Notes: generated by a model not told the origin, from the letters alone. DNA of 64,000 nucleotides from Lepiota brunneoincarnata (GCA_023014365.1 JAEBUN010000004.1:2666001-2730000); one strand, 5' to 3'; counted from the first letter of the stretch, positions 10,631 to 24,620 are shown. Numbers and translations: made by a program.

Positions 10631-13483
10631 TTAAGCACCCTCAAGCTCTGGTAAATGGACAGCACCCAACCAGGCCAATATTATCTCCACACGGGGGCCG
10701 TGCAAGGGTATATTAATTGGTACAGATTTCTTCTTGGTACCGGCGGCCCTTTCCGCCACAGCCTGCTCTGCCCTTTCTCTCTGACGCTTAATGACCGGCG
10801 CGAGGCAGGATCCTAGCACAATCAAGGGCGTGGCTAGCATCAGGCCTGTAAAACTCCTGGTTTTTTTCAGCCCACTTTCCTCCGTTAGTCTCATTATCTC
10901 CCTGAGATGAAGAAAGTGCGGAGGAGGTATGGAGTACGCTACGGCTACTCTTCCTGGATACGGAAGCTGAGGAAGTCGACGGGGCATAGTAGTCGACCGC
11001 ATGTTCTGGCTGGAGCAACCCAGGAGAGGACGAACTGGGCTCGACAGTACCACATGGTGTCGAATTGGGTCCAGCGCCGCATGTTGGTGAGGTCGGAGGA
11101 AAAGGGTCTGCGTTGATCCCAGCAATGGCGTTTGACAGCAGGGCGCTAGAAGGCGATGTAATTGAGATGGTCGAGCAGCTGGACATGGAAGGTGTGACCA
11201 GCATCGGGGGCTGGATGGCCAGTCTGCTCTTGCCCCGTTGGGTCGTGAGCGAATGGGGCTGGATACCATTCTTCCATCCCATAGCGAGTCGCTCCAGAAC
11301 TTCAATAAATTCCGCTTGACCCATTGATCGTGGAGGAAGGAAGATGGGGTATCCTTCAACACCGTCAACTAGTGCAACCGTCTTCGCAAATAATGGTAGA
11401 AGGCCAGAAAAGTCGGCCAGGAGCAGGTTACAGATAAGCACACTAAAATGGGATTCAATGAGTAAGGGGTGGTATGTAGTCAGGGCCGGTGGAGCCTCGG
11501 TGATGTTAGGAGGTGGAGGGTTGTTGTGGTTCCCCGGACGAACGGATTCGGACAGGAGGAAGGCATATTCCACCTGCGATGCGATATCCCCTTCGGGGAG
11601 TAGCACGATTAACTCCCCGCCATCGAAGTGCGAGAGGAATTTTTCATGGTCACGGATGCTCTTTTTGAGAAGGCTGTTGATGTGGTCCTTGAAAGGCCTT
11701 GCTGCGAGAACTTCACGGTATGCCTTCAACTTGGGTCCGAACCTGCTGCCGAGGGGTCCATCTGGGTTACCAATCTCAACACCACCGTAACGGCTATTTT
11801 CAAGGTAGCACAGTCGAAGCTCGGCTCCATCTGGAGACGGTAGTTTCTGAACTCCTTCAAGTTCGAGAACTGCGTTTTCGATGAGATAGACTGCTTGCTG
11901 CAGGTAAGCGGCACCACGTAGGAAGAGAAGTTGGGTTTCAATGGGTTCGGGTGCGTCGGGGAGGACAGATGGGTGTAGTGAAATGTGTTCCCCATCAGGT
12001 ACTTCGAACATCCCATCCAACGTGGATGAACCCTCTGGTGGTGCTTGTCCATTGGTATGCGCATGGGTACTGCCACCACCCTTCCGCTTCTTGCCCCTGG
12101 AATTATGCGATTCGCTCGGTAAAGCACTATTATGGTGTGCCATCTTGGCTCTACGTTGGGCTCGAGCTTCCTTGAGTGCAAACGTAAAGTCTTTGGTCGC
12201 TTGTGTAAATTCATCGCGGAAACAATGGACGACGCCCCTGGTTCGGTAGTATTCTAGCCGGAGCGGAAGAGCGGCTATCAGCTCATCCAGAACCTTCGTA
12301 GTGGTGGATTCGGCCAGCTGCCTATGACTTAATAAATCGGTATAGCCTATGAACGTCTACAAGGGTGGAATACAACACACCTTGATGGTATCTTCTCGTG
12401 AAAAAAGTGAATATATTTCGCATCCGCGTTGTCTGGGTCTTTTCACGGTCCTTAGCACGATGCCCCGTGATCAGGTGGTACAACTCACCTTGTTTGAAGC
12501 ACCCGTTCTGCCACGTCGTCAAAGACGCTCCCACCTTGCATTACCATGACACTAGATGCTATTTCGTCCGTCTTGTATGCTTGGGCCAACTTTTGTACTG
12601 CGAGGGCACGTAATCTGTGGACCCGATTTGCAGACATGTTAACGTTCCTGCCTCCTCCGCTGTTCGGTCCCAGAGGGTTGAGCCCTAGAGATTGCGCGGC
12701 AGCCCAAGAACTTCCATTATAGGAAGAACCACTTCGCATTGACCCAAGTTCGACCGCAGATAAGCCGGACGACGCACGAACGGACAACTCTGCAGCCTCG
12801 TCTATCAGTTTCCTTATAGTGGTCACTGAACGCAGAACACCCGGATCGATGGGAGGAGGGGCGGGCTTTCGGGAAATGTGTGGCGGGGGGAGAGGTGATA
12901 TCGCAAAGTGAGGGGATTCGGGCGGGGAGTAATCGTCGAGATTGGGAAAGGAACGGTGCCTCCCCGGCGGGCTGATTGGAGATGTGGTAACAAGAGAATG
13001 CGAGGAACGAAGGTCAGAAGTGACGTGCATGGCTGGGTCAAGGTTGAGAAGGAGGAGGGATTCCAAGAGTTCGACGGGGAGTTGGAGCCAGGGACCCTAA
13101 GAGAGATTGAGCGACCGGGAACAGTGACTCTGATTAATCACACGAACATGATAAGAGCTAATGTAACGCCAGTGCTTATTCCTGCTTATACAGAGAACCT
13201 GCGGGCGATCCTCCAGGTCGGCTTCTTCCTGGCTTTTCGCCCTAAGAGCAGCAGCAGCAGCGACAGCCTCTTTGGCCTTTGCAGACCTCTTTGATTTTTT
13301 CTTCTTTTTCTTCTTCTGAGTAGCAGTTGCGGGATCCGTGGGCAGAAGTTGCTCAGGGAGACTTGGGGAGGCATCTGCAGAGAATGTTATAGGCGTGGAG
13401 ACTTCTGAGACTTCTGTAACAGGATCATCCGTATATTCTGGGGTAGAGAGATTATCGTCGTCGTGCAGACGCGTCAGGTTCAT
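10631..13483 (-). CDS. Unrecognised conserved-looking fungal protein with TPR-like helices and a possible C-terminal membrane segment
   Basis: Read leftwards from ATG 13483. The N-terminus is acidic, then has a K/S-rich stretch with a run of eight Lys and an Ala-rich run. The next exon gives LPVELLESLLLLNLDPAM, Pro-rich sequence and helices (TTIRKLIDEAAELS, ANRVHRLRALAVQKLAQAY). After an intron ending near 12322 come YYRTRGVVHCFRDEFTQATKDFTFALKEA (TPR-like), then a long region with a HFDGGELIVLLPEGD segment and Ser-rich sequence. The C-terminal part (10860-10631) has a hydrophobic stretch (FTGLMLATPLIVLGSCLAP) followed by KRQRERAEQA and needs a one-base shift at the T7 run 10861-10867. With six T the frame reads through as KWAEKTRSFTGLML; with seven it stops at 10788. 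The function is unknown to me. Confidence 0.6.
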
Positions 13484-13786
13484 GGCAAAAGCGCTGGAGG
13501 GTATAGAGCCAGCGCTCCTGGCGGTGGTGGGTGTCTGGAGAGTCAGCTGTACAGAAAGTCTTGTCGGTGTTCAAAACATTTCGGGCGTTTCGTTGGCGCT
13601 TCGGGAATAAAATCCCACGCTTCGGAAGGATAATAAAGTGAAGCAGCGCAATTATATTTCAGTTGAAACCAAGCTACAATGAACATGAAGTATGTGTGGT
13701 CCAGATAACATGGTATATAGAGCAAGATAAGCGAGGCGTCGCAGAAACCAAGAAAGCAAAACGAAAAACAGTAACCAGCAAACGCC
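13484..13786. other. Intergenic, no gene seen
   Basis: About 300 bp between the start of the TPR-like gene and the 3' end of the RdRP gene, both on the minus strand. It should hold the promoter of the former. Confidence 0.4.
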
Positions 13787-16700
13787 TTAATCAGTATAAC
13801 TCCTCTCTACAGCTCTGATATGAGAGCCTGAGATCGTCTTCATTTCGTCAATCTCCCTAATACACGGAGCAAGTCCACCTCTTGTTGCTCTCCCCTTGAT
13901 CTCGCACAGCTGCCTGAATGCGACCTGGAAACGCAAATGGCGAACTTGGCCACTCCCAGTAGGCATAGGATGCCTTGATTTCCTCCACATTGCTCGTAGC
14001 TATGATGCCCTTCACCTCGGACGCAAATAACCCCGCTGCTTGCACAGTGGTACCCTGGCCAGCCGACGATGACGATGACGATGACGATGATTTCGCGCTC
14101 CTGACTCCCTTCTTGGACCTCAATTTTGAGCACTCCTCAAGCCATTTTTCGTGCGCCTTATCCACATGTTTGCGGATCTTGGAAAGGTCGTCAAGAAAAC
14201 ATCCCAGCTCCTTCTTCTTCCCATAGACACCCTGGGCGAAATCAACTGCTTTGTTGTAAGGTGCAATCAGATCCCGATCACGTTGATCAGTGCTACGCCT
14301 CGCAGCACTTGTAATACATCTCCAAGAGCTCCTCCCCCTTCTTTTGCCCAGCTTTTTCAAGCTTACTGAGAATAGAGGACGTCTGCCCGGGATTCTGTGG
14401 CTGTATTCGACGCTTCGTGGGTGATTGCGGGTCGAAGAAATACTCGTCTTCCACAAACGGCCCATTTCCAAACTCCTTCCCATCTGTTTCGAAGATTCCA
14501 TCTCGGAGTCTCAGCCCTGACTTGCTCGCATCCAAAAGTGTATTAAACCTGATATAGCCCTGTCAACAGTCGAGCGCCTCGAAAAGGTAGCAGAAACTCA
14601 CATGTACGCAAGTCGGATGGTCTTGGGGTGGTTATACCCGTACTTTTCGACCGCATTGCCATGAAACACAGAGTAAAGCCCCTTCTGGTCCTCGTTGAGA
14701 CTGAGTAACAAGGCGTCCTGGAGTTCTGCCTGTTGGAATGCGGGGGGCATGTATTCGACACGCTTACAAAACTCATTGACAGTTTCGACATGTTTCTTGA
14801 AATTGGTGTTCAAATCCTCGGGAGGGGGGACGAAAGGTGTGCTCTGGAACGGCTCCACAATTTCGGGTTCACGTAGGATGAATAACTCATCTAGATTCAA
14901 GATTAGTGACCAACTAGTGCTTGTATTCCACACAAGAGCTACCTCCGTCCATGTCTGTAGAGGCTAGCTTTAGCCAAGCGTCATGAAACAAGATGTAGTT
15001 AACTCGCACCTCCGCCACTAAGCAAGCTTGCAAGACTCCTAGTCCCTTTCGTTGATGTGACAATGGCATCTGGCCACTGGTATAACTCCGGGATGTTCAC
15101 CGCCTTGGCTTTCTGCAAGTCTGAGGCAAGGAAAATTGGGTACCTAGATTATATAAGAACAGGATCCACGTCAGGAATTACAAACCAAAGATACCTTCCC
15201 AGCTGAGAAGAGATTGAGTTATGTGGGACAGGGCTGATGGCAAAGCAACCACTTACAACCACATCACCAGTTAGTACATCAAAAGTTCTCTGTGTGCGAG
15301 GATCAAGGAGACTTTGTGAGGACCGATAATAAATTTCGCCCTCCTCCAGGACACCAAGAGGGTCTACCACAAGCATCTAAATATCAGATTTGCCAGCAAC
15401 TTAAGCAATGCGACATACCCGGAATAACAAACCCTGAAATTGACTCAGAGAGCGGAATATGACACTTCTCGACAACATTCCTGATCGCTTGCTCTATGAT
15501 GTATTTCAACTTATCTCGCAAGACCTTGAGTTGAGAGGGGTGGAACCCTGACTGAACAAGTTCAAGAGCAAACTCGCTCAACGACAATGGGACTGAGTGC
15601 CAATCATGAGCCTAGTCGCCACATCCTGATGTTGGCTCACCTTGACTGTTCTCGTCACGCCCAGAATACGTGCTACTAGCCTCATCAAATACATCTCCAC
15701 CATCAACTGTGCTCTCTTCCGCCTCCCTCCACGTTCGCTTCGTCAGCCCAAGTGCACGACTGATGCCGGCAGTGACGCGCTCAATCCGGGACCGAGCCAC
15801 ACATCCAGTGCTGTTGATCGCATGCCACAAATATAATGCGGCCTTCGGCCGATCCCAGTCCACAAGTGGTTTGATCTCTTCCTCAAGCCCCTTCTCCAGG
15901 TAGTCTATGAGCACCCTGTCAGGAACACCATTAAACGACAGATTGACGAGACTTTGACGAGATAATGAAACCGAGAAGGACGGCTGTGAACAAGAAACCA
16001 ATTCGAATATCCTGTGCGAACGGTCAAGGGTTGGCAGCTGGACTTTGTTCTGGGACTTCCGGATCCAGATCTTAGACTCCGAACTTGCATCGTTAGGGTG
16101 AAGAACCCAAAGGCCCTTTGCACCTGCAATACGACCCTGAAGTGCAACAGGGAGGCTCTGTTTGTTGAGTCTCGCATTAATGGCGACCAGGGCTGCTTGA
16201 TTAATGAAACCGCAGCCGTCCGTCATTGTCTCTTCCGCGGAGGCCTTTCCGCCCTTGAAATTGCTGCCATCTATGTGCAGAATTACGGATTAGAAATGCA
16301 CAAAAAGGGTAATGGAACATACAAATATCGTCTATGAAGTAAATATTTTCAGCCGCGAATTCAAGGATTGGTATGCTTGTAGATAGCCCAAGGGCATAAC
16401 GAGCAACGTATTTGCTCAACGCCTTTCAGGATGCCGCTATGAGCACAATAACGAATAAGATAACACAACGGACCTGATGATGGTTGCATTGGGGAGGGTT
16501 GTGCCAATTGATGAAATCGGCAAACGAAGCACGGTGTTGGTCACCAAATTCCACTCGTGCCTTGCGCTCCCAGTCTTCATTGGTCTCCACCATGTAGAGA
16601 CTATGGTCCTTTGCATGGAAAGGGACGTATACTCGTCCACACAAAATAAACTTGCCCCTTAAAAAGCTCTTCAGTTGCGCATTTTCCTTTAACAGGTCTT

Positions 16701-18670
16701 TCGGAACACGAAGTTGCAGGACCCGACGCGACCCAAGGTACCGCGAAAAACGATGTGAGCGACGTTTCTCCATGGGCTTAAGGTGGATCCGATACTGCAT
16801 GCCATCTCTGGAGAGTTGGGCGATTTGTTGGATGCGTCCGCCGAACCAGTCATCTTGGCCATGCCAATGACCCATCATACCAAGACCTCTACCCTTATTC
16901 TCAAGGATTGCCGCCTGCTCGCGGTCCAATTCTTGCCTAGCGAACGTCATGACTACAATTTCTGCATAATATCCGGGAAACATACCACAGCGTGAGGTTC
17001 ATATTGCGCGTCTCGCGTTTGCACATGACTGGACCCACCTTATAGGCTGCGTCCACGTTTGAGCCCTTGAATTCGTTCAATTTCACCTGAAAAACACCGT
17101 AGACATCGTCCCATGTCCACTCCTTGAGGGAAACCCCACGGGCGAACTCGTATTGCACACCCCAGGCAATACCATGCCTGTCCATGAACTCCTGGACCTT
17201 CGCAGAATGCGCAATCATAATCGGCTTGAGATCAACACCAAGAGTGCCGTTGAAGAGCGCCGAGACAGCTAAAGGTACCTCGTTCGGTGGTGGCAGAGCG
17301 AAAGAACTCGTTTGAAGCGGTTTCTGAGGTGAATCTAATTTGCGTCCTTCCCGAGATTTCGAGATACGAGGGGTCAAGAAAACGTCCCCAGCAAAGGCCG
17401 GCGCTGGAAAACCAGCATCGACCCTGCGAACCCCAATTTCTGGCGCTCTGCTGGACCTCAAGCATTTGCGTTTTGCGATGGCATCAACGGCGGAGTCACT
17501 TTCCGACGAGCTCCACGAGGCTTGACTTTTGCGATCATGGACAGACCAGGACGAGGCTGGACTTGTCAGGAACCCCGAGTCCTGGGAAGTAGAACAATCG
17601 AATAAAGAAGCCGGCCGGGTTGGAGGTGACGAATCAGTCTCCAAGAGCACTATCAATTAGTTGAGAATCTGTAGATGCGAAGCGCAACAATCGGCTCACT
17701 ATCGTTCACTAGGTGACCACGAACTAAAGTGAGTTGATAACATGGGACACGGTTGGAGGAACTCTAACCTTCTTCTTCGTCTTCGTCGCTGGGGACATCA
17801 ATGTAGACGGTTTTCTCCGGCTGTGTAAAGGAAGGTTAAAATTAAACAGGACAATGCAAAAGTCACATACTTGTGACACAGGACTGGCATTGATTTGTGG
17901 TGATTCGGGAGATCGTTCTTTTTCTGGAAGGAGCACAGCACATTATCGATGGTGGGTAAAACGGGACACAGATGTTTCTATGGATACTAACTTGTCGGAG
18001 AGAGGAACGCCAGGGTCTCCAATGCCTGAGTAATAGCCCTTGTCCTTCCAGTAGAAGGGGGAGCATGGGTAGCCTTGCTCTCCTTCTTCGGCGTTGTTGG
18101 AAAGGAACCGAGATGCTCCTCAACTCTGGCTGCAGAAAGCAACACTACGGCAAGTATAAGCTTAAGGTCTAGTAAAAGGTGAAGAACAACCCCTTGCCTG
18201 TCGACATGCTTTTGCGAGCCTCAGCCGCACCGGATACCATCACTGGTACAGGAGGGTCCACTAAGCGGGCGCCTCTCGAAACTGGGTTGCGGCCGTGGTC
18301 AGATCCTGATGCAAAGTCAAATGGTCAACAAAAGACTAGCTAAAAATGTATACATCAAGTTCACCGTGTTCTCTTCCCCTTGGTGAACCACTCCTGCTTC
18401 CCGTACGCGTATGAGACACTTTCTTCTGGGGTGTTGCCAGGACGTTCACTAGGGGATATCTGAGTGAATCTGTAGTCAGTTTGCGATGGTGAACCAACTT
18501 GGTATCTGCGCCACATGGCCCCAAAATGCAGATTCCTTGGCATTTTCTTTATCAAACTCGTCATCAGAGGAGTCCCCGCCTCTCTTCAGCCTCAAAATCA
18601 GGCGCCTTAGCCGCCGTCTAAGAGAAAGGAGCGCTCACTTTTGACCGAGTTTCAGGGGGCATTATAAGCG
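13787..18670 (-). CDS. RNA-dependent RNA polymerase of the RNAi pathway (QDE-1/Rdp1 type)
   Basis: Cellular RdRP that makes double-stranded RNA for Dicer in quelling or heterochromatin silencing. The core is clear when read leftwards: GGRIQQIAQLSRDGMQYRIHLKP (near 16830), FADFINWHNPP, LGLSTSIPILEFAAENIYFIDDI (16400-16330), MTDGCGFIN...ALQGRIAGAKGLW (16226-16110), DPLGVLEEGEIYY (15360-15310), then SLASLLSGG joined over introns to DMDGDELFILREPE (15020-14870). That gives the catalytic Asp cluster GGDMDGDE. The C-terminal domain includes DRDLIAPYNKAVDFAQ, a run of nine Ser and VAFRQLCEIKGRA, ending at 13787. N-terminal exons (PEKTVYIDVPSDEDEE, 17830-17760, and others up to about 18670) are Ser/Pro-rich and poorly conserved; the exact start is uncertain (ATG near 18667 possible). 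One-base slips are needed at 13929-13931 and near 14300, and probably in the N-terminal exons. Confidence 0.85.
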
Positions 18671-18690
18671 TATCCAAACGCTGCAACTGT

Positions 18691-18704
18691 GGGGGGGGGG
18701 GGGG
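18691..18704 (+). repeat. Poly-G tract, 14 nt
   Basis: A run of G in the divergent promoter between the RdRP gene and the centrin gene. Confidence 0.9.
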
Positions 18705-18915
18705 ATGATATACAGAACAGGAGGGGACAGATCGTGGCGCGATAACGGAGCGCGTGAATTGCCCGCTGCTAAATTGCTTTTGGTGACCCTCAGGACTGGA
18801 ACCCCCTCAACAGCATCCGTTTCCCATTGTCACACCACGTGCCTCGCGAACCGTGATGTCCGTCACAAATGCCAATTTACTTACACCGTGTCCCTTTCAC
18901 TAAACCCAGTCCGTC

Positions 18916-19570
18916 ATGTATGCCTCATCAGCCGTTCAGAAAGCAAAAAGACGGTCCCATACACGCCCAGAACTCAGCGACGAACAGAAGCAGGAGATTA
19001 AGGAAGCATTTGAACTCTTCGATGCGGACAAGGATGGTGCAGTGGACTACCACGAACTCAAGGTTGCAATGCGGGCACTAGGATTCGATTTGAAGAAAGC
19101 GGAGGTACTGAAGTTGCTACGGGATCATGATAAGACGGGTCATGGTCACGGTTTGATGGACTTTGAAGATTTTGCAAAAATCAGTGAGTTGATTTTTTAA
19201 CGTGGACTGTGACGTCTGGTCCCCGCATGAGCACGCCGTTGCATGACGTTCCCCTCCGTATCTTACACCCCTGACTCCGCAACCAGTGACCGAACGGATA
19301 CTGGCCCGTGACCCAATGGAGGAGATCAGACGAGCATTCCAGTTGTTTGACGATGACAACACGGGCAAGATCTCACTCCGTAATCTGCGGCGCGTCGCGA
19401 AACAGTTTGGTGACCGACTAGAAGACGAAGAATTGTACGTATGGTTTCAAAAGGCCCAATTGATACTTATTCCCATTCTAAGGCAAGCCATGATCGACGA
19501 ATTCGACCTCGACCAAGACGGAGAGATCAACGAACAAGAGTTTTTCGCCATCATGACAGACGACGCCTAA
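18916..19570 (+). CDS. Centrin (Cdc31-like EF-hand protein)
   Basis: A calcium-binding protein of the spindle pole body and of the TREX-2 mRNA export complex. Three exons join in frame: 18916-19183, 19287-19434 and 19483-19570. The protein has a basic N-terminus ([13 protein letters not shown]) and four EF-hand positions: [18 protein letters not shown] (canonical loop), [12 protein letters not shown] (degenerate), [19 protein letters not shown] and [14 protein letters not shown]. It ends FFAIMTDDA, close to the usual centrin ending. Its length (about 167 residues) is right. The degenerate second loop reads GHGHGLMDF, where most centrins I know have GHGLM, i.e. two extra residues. No frameshift was found. 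It diverges from the RdRP gene. Confidence 0.92.
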
Positions 19571-22500
19571 AAGTTGTCTCATCCCGCCCATGGAATCGCT
19601 TATATATAGGACTCCTCACTGTATGCTTGTTGTAATCGCTTTGTATTCCTCCTCACTGACACTATCGGATTCCTTCAATCAACCTCTTGTACGATCCTCC
19701 CGTTCGATGCTTCAGCCGTGGCGTTTAATAATTTGCAGGGAACACATACTACAGAACCAGATAGCCCTATCAAGGCTGAACGTGGTGCACGGGCTCAATA
19801 AGGCCGGATCGCGTATTAATGAACAAAGTCATTCGTAGCCTCAAAGTATCGAAGCTGTGGAATCCATCTGGGCTGGTCGCCTCCGCATCTCGTAAACCAA
19901 ACCACGCCTTTAATGGCTTCTGGTGCTCATTAAGCATTGTGACTGTTCAAACCCCAAACCTGAAATTTGCAGGAACGATGCAGAAACTCAAACCCGTGTG
20001 GTAAACGGCCAGTGCGAGCACAACGTTCAAGCAAGTGCCCGCAAAAGTTGGTACCAGATTGACTCCCTACACTACTCTCCGACAACTTCTATATTTCAAC
20101 TTCCAAGCTGAAACAAAGACGACCAAACCAATAGACCAGAGATAGGTGGGTTGCGCTCTCAACTCACCACCGAAAGGAATGGACGCCATAAGTTACCAAG
20201 TCTTTGACAGGTAGCGAGTACCGAACAGTTGGTAGCTGGCCTACCCGAATGGCCACTTGTTCGGTGTTCCTTGGCGACCGCTGACCTGCCCCTCACGATA
20301 AGAAGCATCTAAACCGAAAGCTCTATCCACTTTGATCATTAAGCCAACTAAATTGATAACTGCCATTTTTATTCCTACCCAATTAATAGGTATAACCGGT
20401 TCTGAAAATGAGCGAGAAATGTTTAAACGTGGGGTACTTCATATACATTGGATTAGATGTCCCTCACACATTTCCCATCCCATCTTTAAAACTAAAACCC
20501 AGGGATGACCCTTTCCGTTCAGGTCAACCCTACATCCACATTTCCTATTCCCTCCGCTAGTGTCCGAGAGAGAAACTGCAGACCTTGGAATACACTTTCC
20601 CTTGTGTGACGTATAGCCGCCACGGTGACGGGACCCATCACCTCTAGTCTCACGCCGACGCTCACCACCAAAGTACCTCCATACGCCGAAAGCCACCGTG
20701 CCAGAATACATGCTTAATATGAGCCAACTGTACTTTACTTCATTTCGGCTTCTGTCAAATCTACATCCCCCACCTCCTGCATTGGGCACGATTCTAACGG
20801 TGTTTCCATTATTCTGATTTCTAGGCGCCCTCACCCTAATGTTTCCCTCCTCCGAGAATCTCAGAATATATCACATAATCCCTGTTCCAGGGAAAACGGA
20901 TAGGTAGGACCCTGAATGTATACAACTAGACGAGTGAGTACCTGCGTCCCTTGGGTTCTGACACAGTACGATTTGTATCACACGACCCATCAGGTCAGAT
21001 TATCTTTACCTATTTCATGGAGACTAACATCCAGGGCGCGCCCGCTTCCTGTGATATCCATATGGCTGTTAAAGAGGCCTAAGGTCTATGTAACCGTGGA
21101 ATCGGCATAACAGTTCCATTTGGAGAATGATTTTATCTGCAACAGCGGAAATCCATCACAACGAACAAAAGTTACAAAGCTGTAGGCCGCGCCCCGGTGA
21201 CTAACAACAGGACCAAAACCCCTTTTAGCATTTTCCCCCCCCACTTCCCCTTGCTGAATGTTTGGAACGCCGATTACTAATTCCCGGAATGGGACCCATA
21301 CCTACCAACCATCTGCGCAGTATCCGGGTTGTGCTGTTCGTTTCTGAGGAACCCCAAAAATAGCTTCTACAGGCGACTACACGGTATAGATCATCTCTAA
21401 ATTTCCAGTGATGTCGGGAGCACCGCAGGAATGTTCTAAGCATTTCCGTAGACCAAATCATTTGAACTAATTTTCAAGCTGTTAGATCTGATGACCCACG
21501 ATGAACTAGAGCCAACCATCGGGAAGAGTCCAACCGGCGAGGGCTTTATCATGGTCACGTACTTTGTAATATCAGACTCTTCCAAAGTTGGAATTAAATG
21601 ACACTTAAAGATACAAGACAAAGCTTGCTCTTTGATGACTGCGTATGAATCGATCAGCTCAAGTCGTGTGTCCTTGCTTCCCAACCTCCAGCAGGCAAGG
21701 GCCCGGATCTAGTTTGCCTACCACGACGTAAGAGCAAGTGAGGAACATTTTGTTTGACCATTTAGTGCAGCAGTTTTAACAAGTGTGCCATGGCAGTGTC
21801 CATCGTTACTGGCTTTCGGAATGCAGTGCGGCCGCAATCGTTAGTTATTGGCTGGCTCGACTGTTTTTGCATGCAAGCCGCGAGCCCACTATTGTACAAT
21901 TGAACTCCCAGAAAGCCGATTCGTGAGAGTCCTTCAGATCAGATCCTCGTTGAGCGAGGAGGAAGCTCTCAAGCTCCCAAGCTTCAAGCTTCCGAGACTC
22001 GCACAAGGATTGCTGAGTGACTTGCGTTACTTCCCCATGGCCCACGTTCCCCAAACACGAGACACACACCTCATCTTTTTGCACCAATGCCCGCCCAGTT
22101 TGATTTTCGGGGGTTCGTAGAAGATAAGCTATCTCAAAGAAGCACGACCCAATGACAATAGCATAAACAATCATCAAAAATGCTGATACGATAATTTCGC
22201 CCAATTACCACGCATCAATTAATTTCGCCGCTACTCTCCGCGTGGACCGACCCGTGTCTCAAGTTACATACATACAAGTAATTAAGTGATAGATCTGACC
22301 TACACATGCACATTACTCACGCTGCAGATTTGGGAAAAACAATTCTCTTTTACTCGTACAACGCCCCCCCACGCAAGTCGAGAGAACCAGCTCCCCCTTC
22401 CTCATCTATTACGTTACCAAAAAAAAACCCGCTCGAAGCTCACCATTGCAACCCAAGCGCTTTTCACACCAAGTTGTTTTTGTTATCAGAACAGGCGCCC

Positions 22501-24620
22501 AACAGCTATTATCAATGACGGCGCATCTACTTTTTTTTTTGTATATCATTCCACCCCCAGCCCAGTGACCCCAACCCCAACAAGCCACCGCATCATAACG
22601 AACGACACGGGTGGGGGATGAATCGGGGTAACCGGATTGGTTCTTCTTTGATTCCTCAGCCCCGAATCTATCTATCTACATACAAACAAGCTGTAACTTC
22701 GAGTCAGCCACACATACACACAAGTTTCTTATCAAATCATTCGATCTTGGCGCCATCCCTTACAACTCCATTCATCCAAGAGGCTTACCGCCCCCCCTTC
22801 CTTCCTTCGAACCACTCTTTGTCGGGGGTTACTGTTTAGGTACACCAAACCAGCTGCACATAGAACTACCTTCCGTTTCCACACTGAATTCTCAAGGGCG
22901 AAGAACAGCTCGTAGCGATGAGCACGCAACGTACCTGATCTTCCTGAGAGGAAGCTCCTCTTTTGCTATATAACTTTCAATGGAGAAGCCTTTGTCCGTG
23001 CTGCATCAACAATCTCAGAACGGGCAATGACGCACGTGTATCACTTAACTCGCGTTAAAGCCACTCTCAAGACGAGCGATGTCGGTGGGGGGGGTTGGTG
23101 GCGAGCGGGGAGGAAGTGCACAGAGAAGAATCGAAGTTAGGGAAGGCGTGTGACGATCCTTTCCCCCCCCTTCCTTCCCAACCAACAAACTATTCCTGCT
23201 GTTGTTCAGATTCAACCACACAAAGTCGGCTGTCAAAGTACAGAACAAACCGACAGCTGCGGGCCTCCTCACTTCCCCTCCCCCCCCTCCCCCCCTCCAC
23301 CCCACCGGCCCCGACCTTCCCCCGTTATTTTGTTCTTTTGATAACACCATTAGCCATCGGAATGTACGAACTCTTCGGGCGGCCTGAGGCAAGTCCGCAG
23401 TCAAAAAACAAAAACAACACAAAACAAAACAAAAACTAAAGAAAAAAAAAAAAAAAGGCCGAATCGTGTGGCCGAGTTCTCAATGAGTGACTTCTGGGGT
23501 TCCCCACTAATTCCGATCGTGAAGCACACCACTTAGCACCACAAGGGCATACATAGTCACTCTCCAGATGATCAACGCCCCAGAGATCGAATAAACTACC
23601 TAGTAGCCCTCATTCTCTAAGCGAAAAGCCTTCCTAAATCGTACGCTCGTTTTGATTTAGCGTTCTCTCCTTACACCCTCCTTAACAAGGCAACTTACTG
23701 CGCAGCTTACTTCAGACCATATCTATATTAGTTCTATTTGACTGCTGTTCCCAAGACGGGAGGGACGGAACTAAGGCACAAGGCAAGAAAAGATCTTGCT
23801 TTTGGTTTCGCTATTAGTCGTTGGGGATAGAAGGAGCTGCGAGAGAAGCCTGGGGTCCACATGGGATGCTGGCCACGAAGATGTCGACAGAAGCGGAAGG
23901 AAGACTACTACGTGAGGAAAATCTAAGTGGAAAACTATGGTAAGGGTGATGACACGAGAGAGACGCAAAGGGACACCTGTATTACATAGACGATCATATA
24001 CCGAAACCGAAGAGAGGTAGAGGGGATATTGGACATGGTTTTTGATGATGCAAAGTTCCCAAAAGTCCCAATGCCATGGAATACAAGATAACAGAACGTG
24101 GTCATTACAACAAGAGATAGTCGAGTGCATAAGTCTTCCCCGGGAAGAAAAATGGGGGAGGGGCGGAACAGTCATACAGGTCGTTACAAACATACATCGC
24201 GGAGGAACGATGTGGCGAACCAAGACAGGTGAGGGCGATGAAGCATAAAAATAAACGCACTATACGCTAGGCGTGGGGGCGAGATGATAATGATGGAATA
24301 TATGGGATAGATAACGCGATTGGGAGTGGAAGCGAGAAAAGGCTTTGTCCGTTGCCAAAAGTACCAGAACCAAACAAAACATTTGTGAGTGAGAGGAGCG
24401 TCCTTGAGATGAAGTGAACGGAGAGAAAAAAGTGAGGCAACAAATTTTTTTGTGACCATCGCCCCAATGTTCTCCCAGAGAAGACTGAGGTTGCACATAG
24501 GGGGGCGATAAGATCCTTCCATCCGGAACAAGCAAAGGTTGGCTGTAACGGGATGTACTCGTCAAATCCATCCATAGCATAGAAGAACGGAGAGGGAAGG
24601 AGGGGTCGAAGGGCAACGGT
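19571..24620. other. 5 kb without a recognisable gene
   Basis: Only short open frames with no family resemblance. Visible features are a cluster of near-direct CAAGCT/TTC repeats at about 21968-21995, C-rich and pyrimidine-rich tracts at 23161-23325 and an A-run of about 14 at 23443-23456. The part next to 24620 probably holds the 3' untranslated region of the zinc-finger gene. No RNA gene was seen. Confidence 0.4.
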
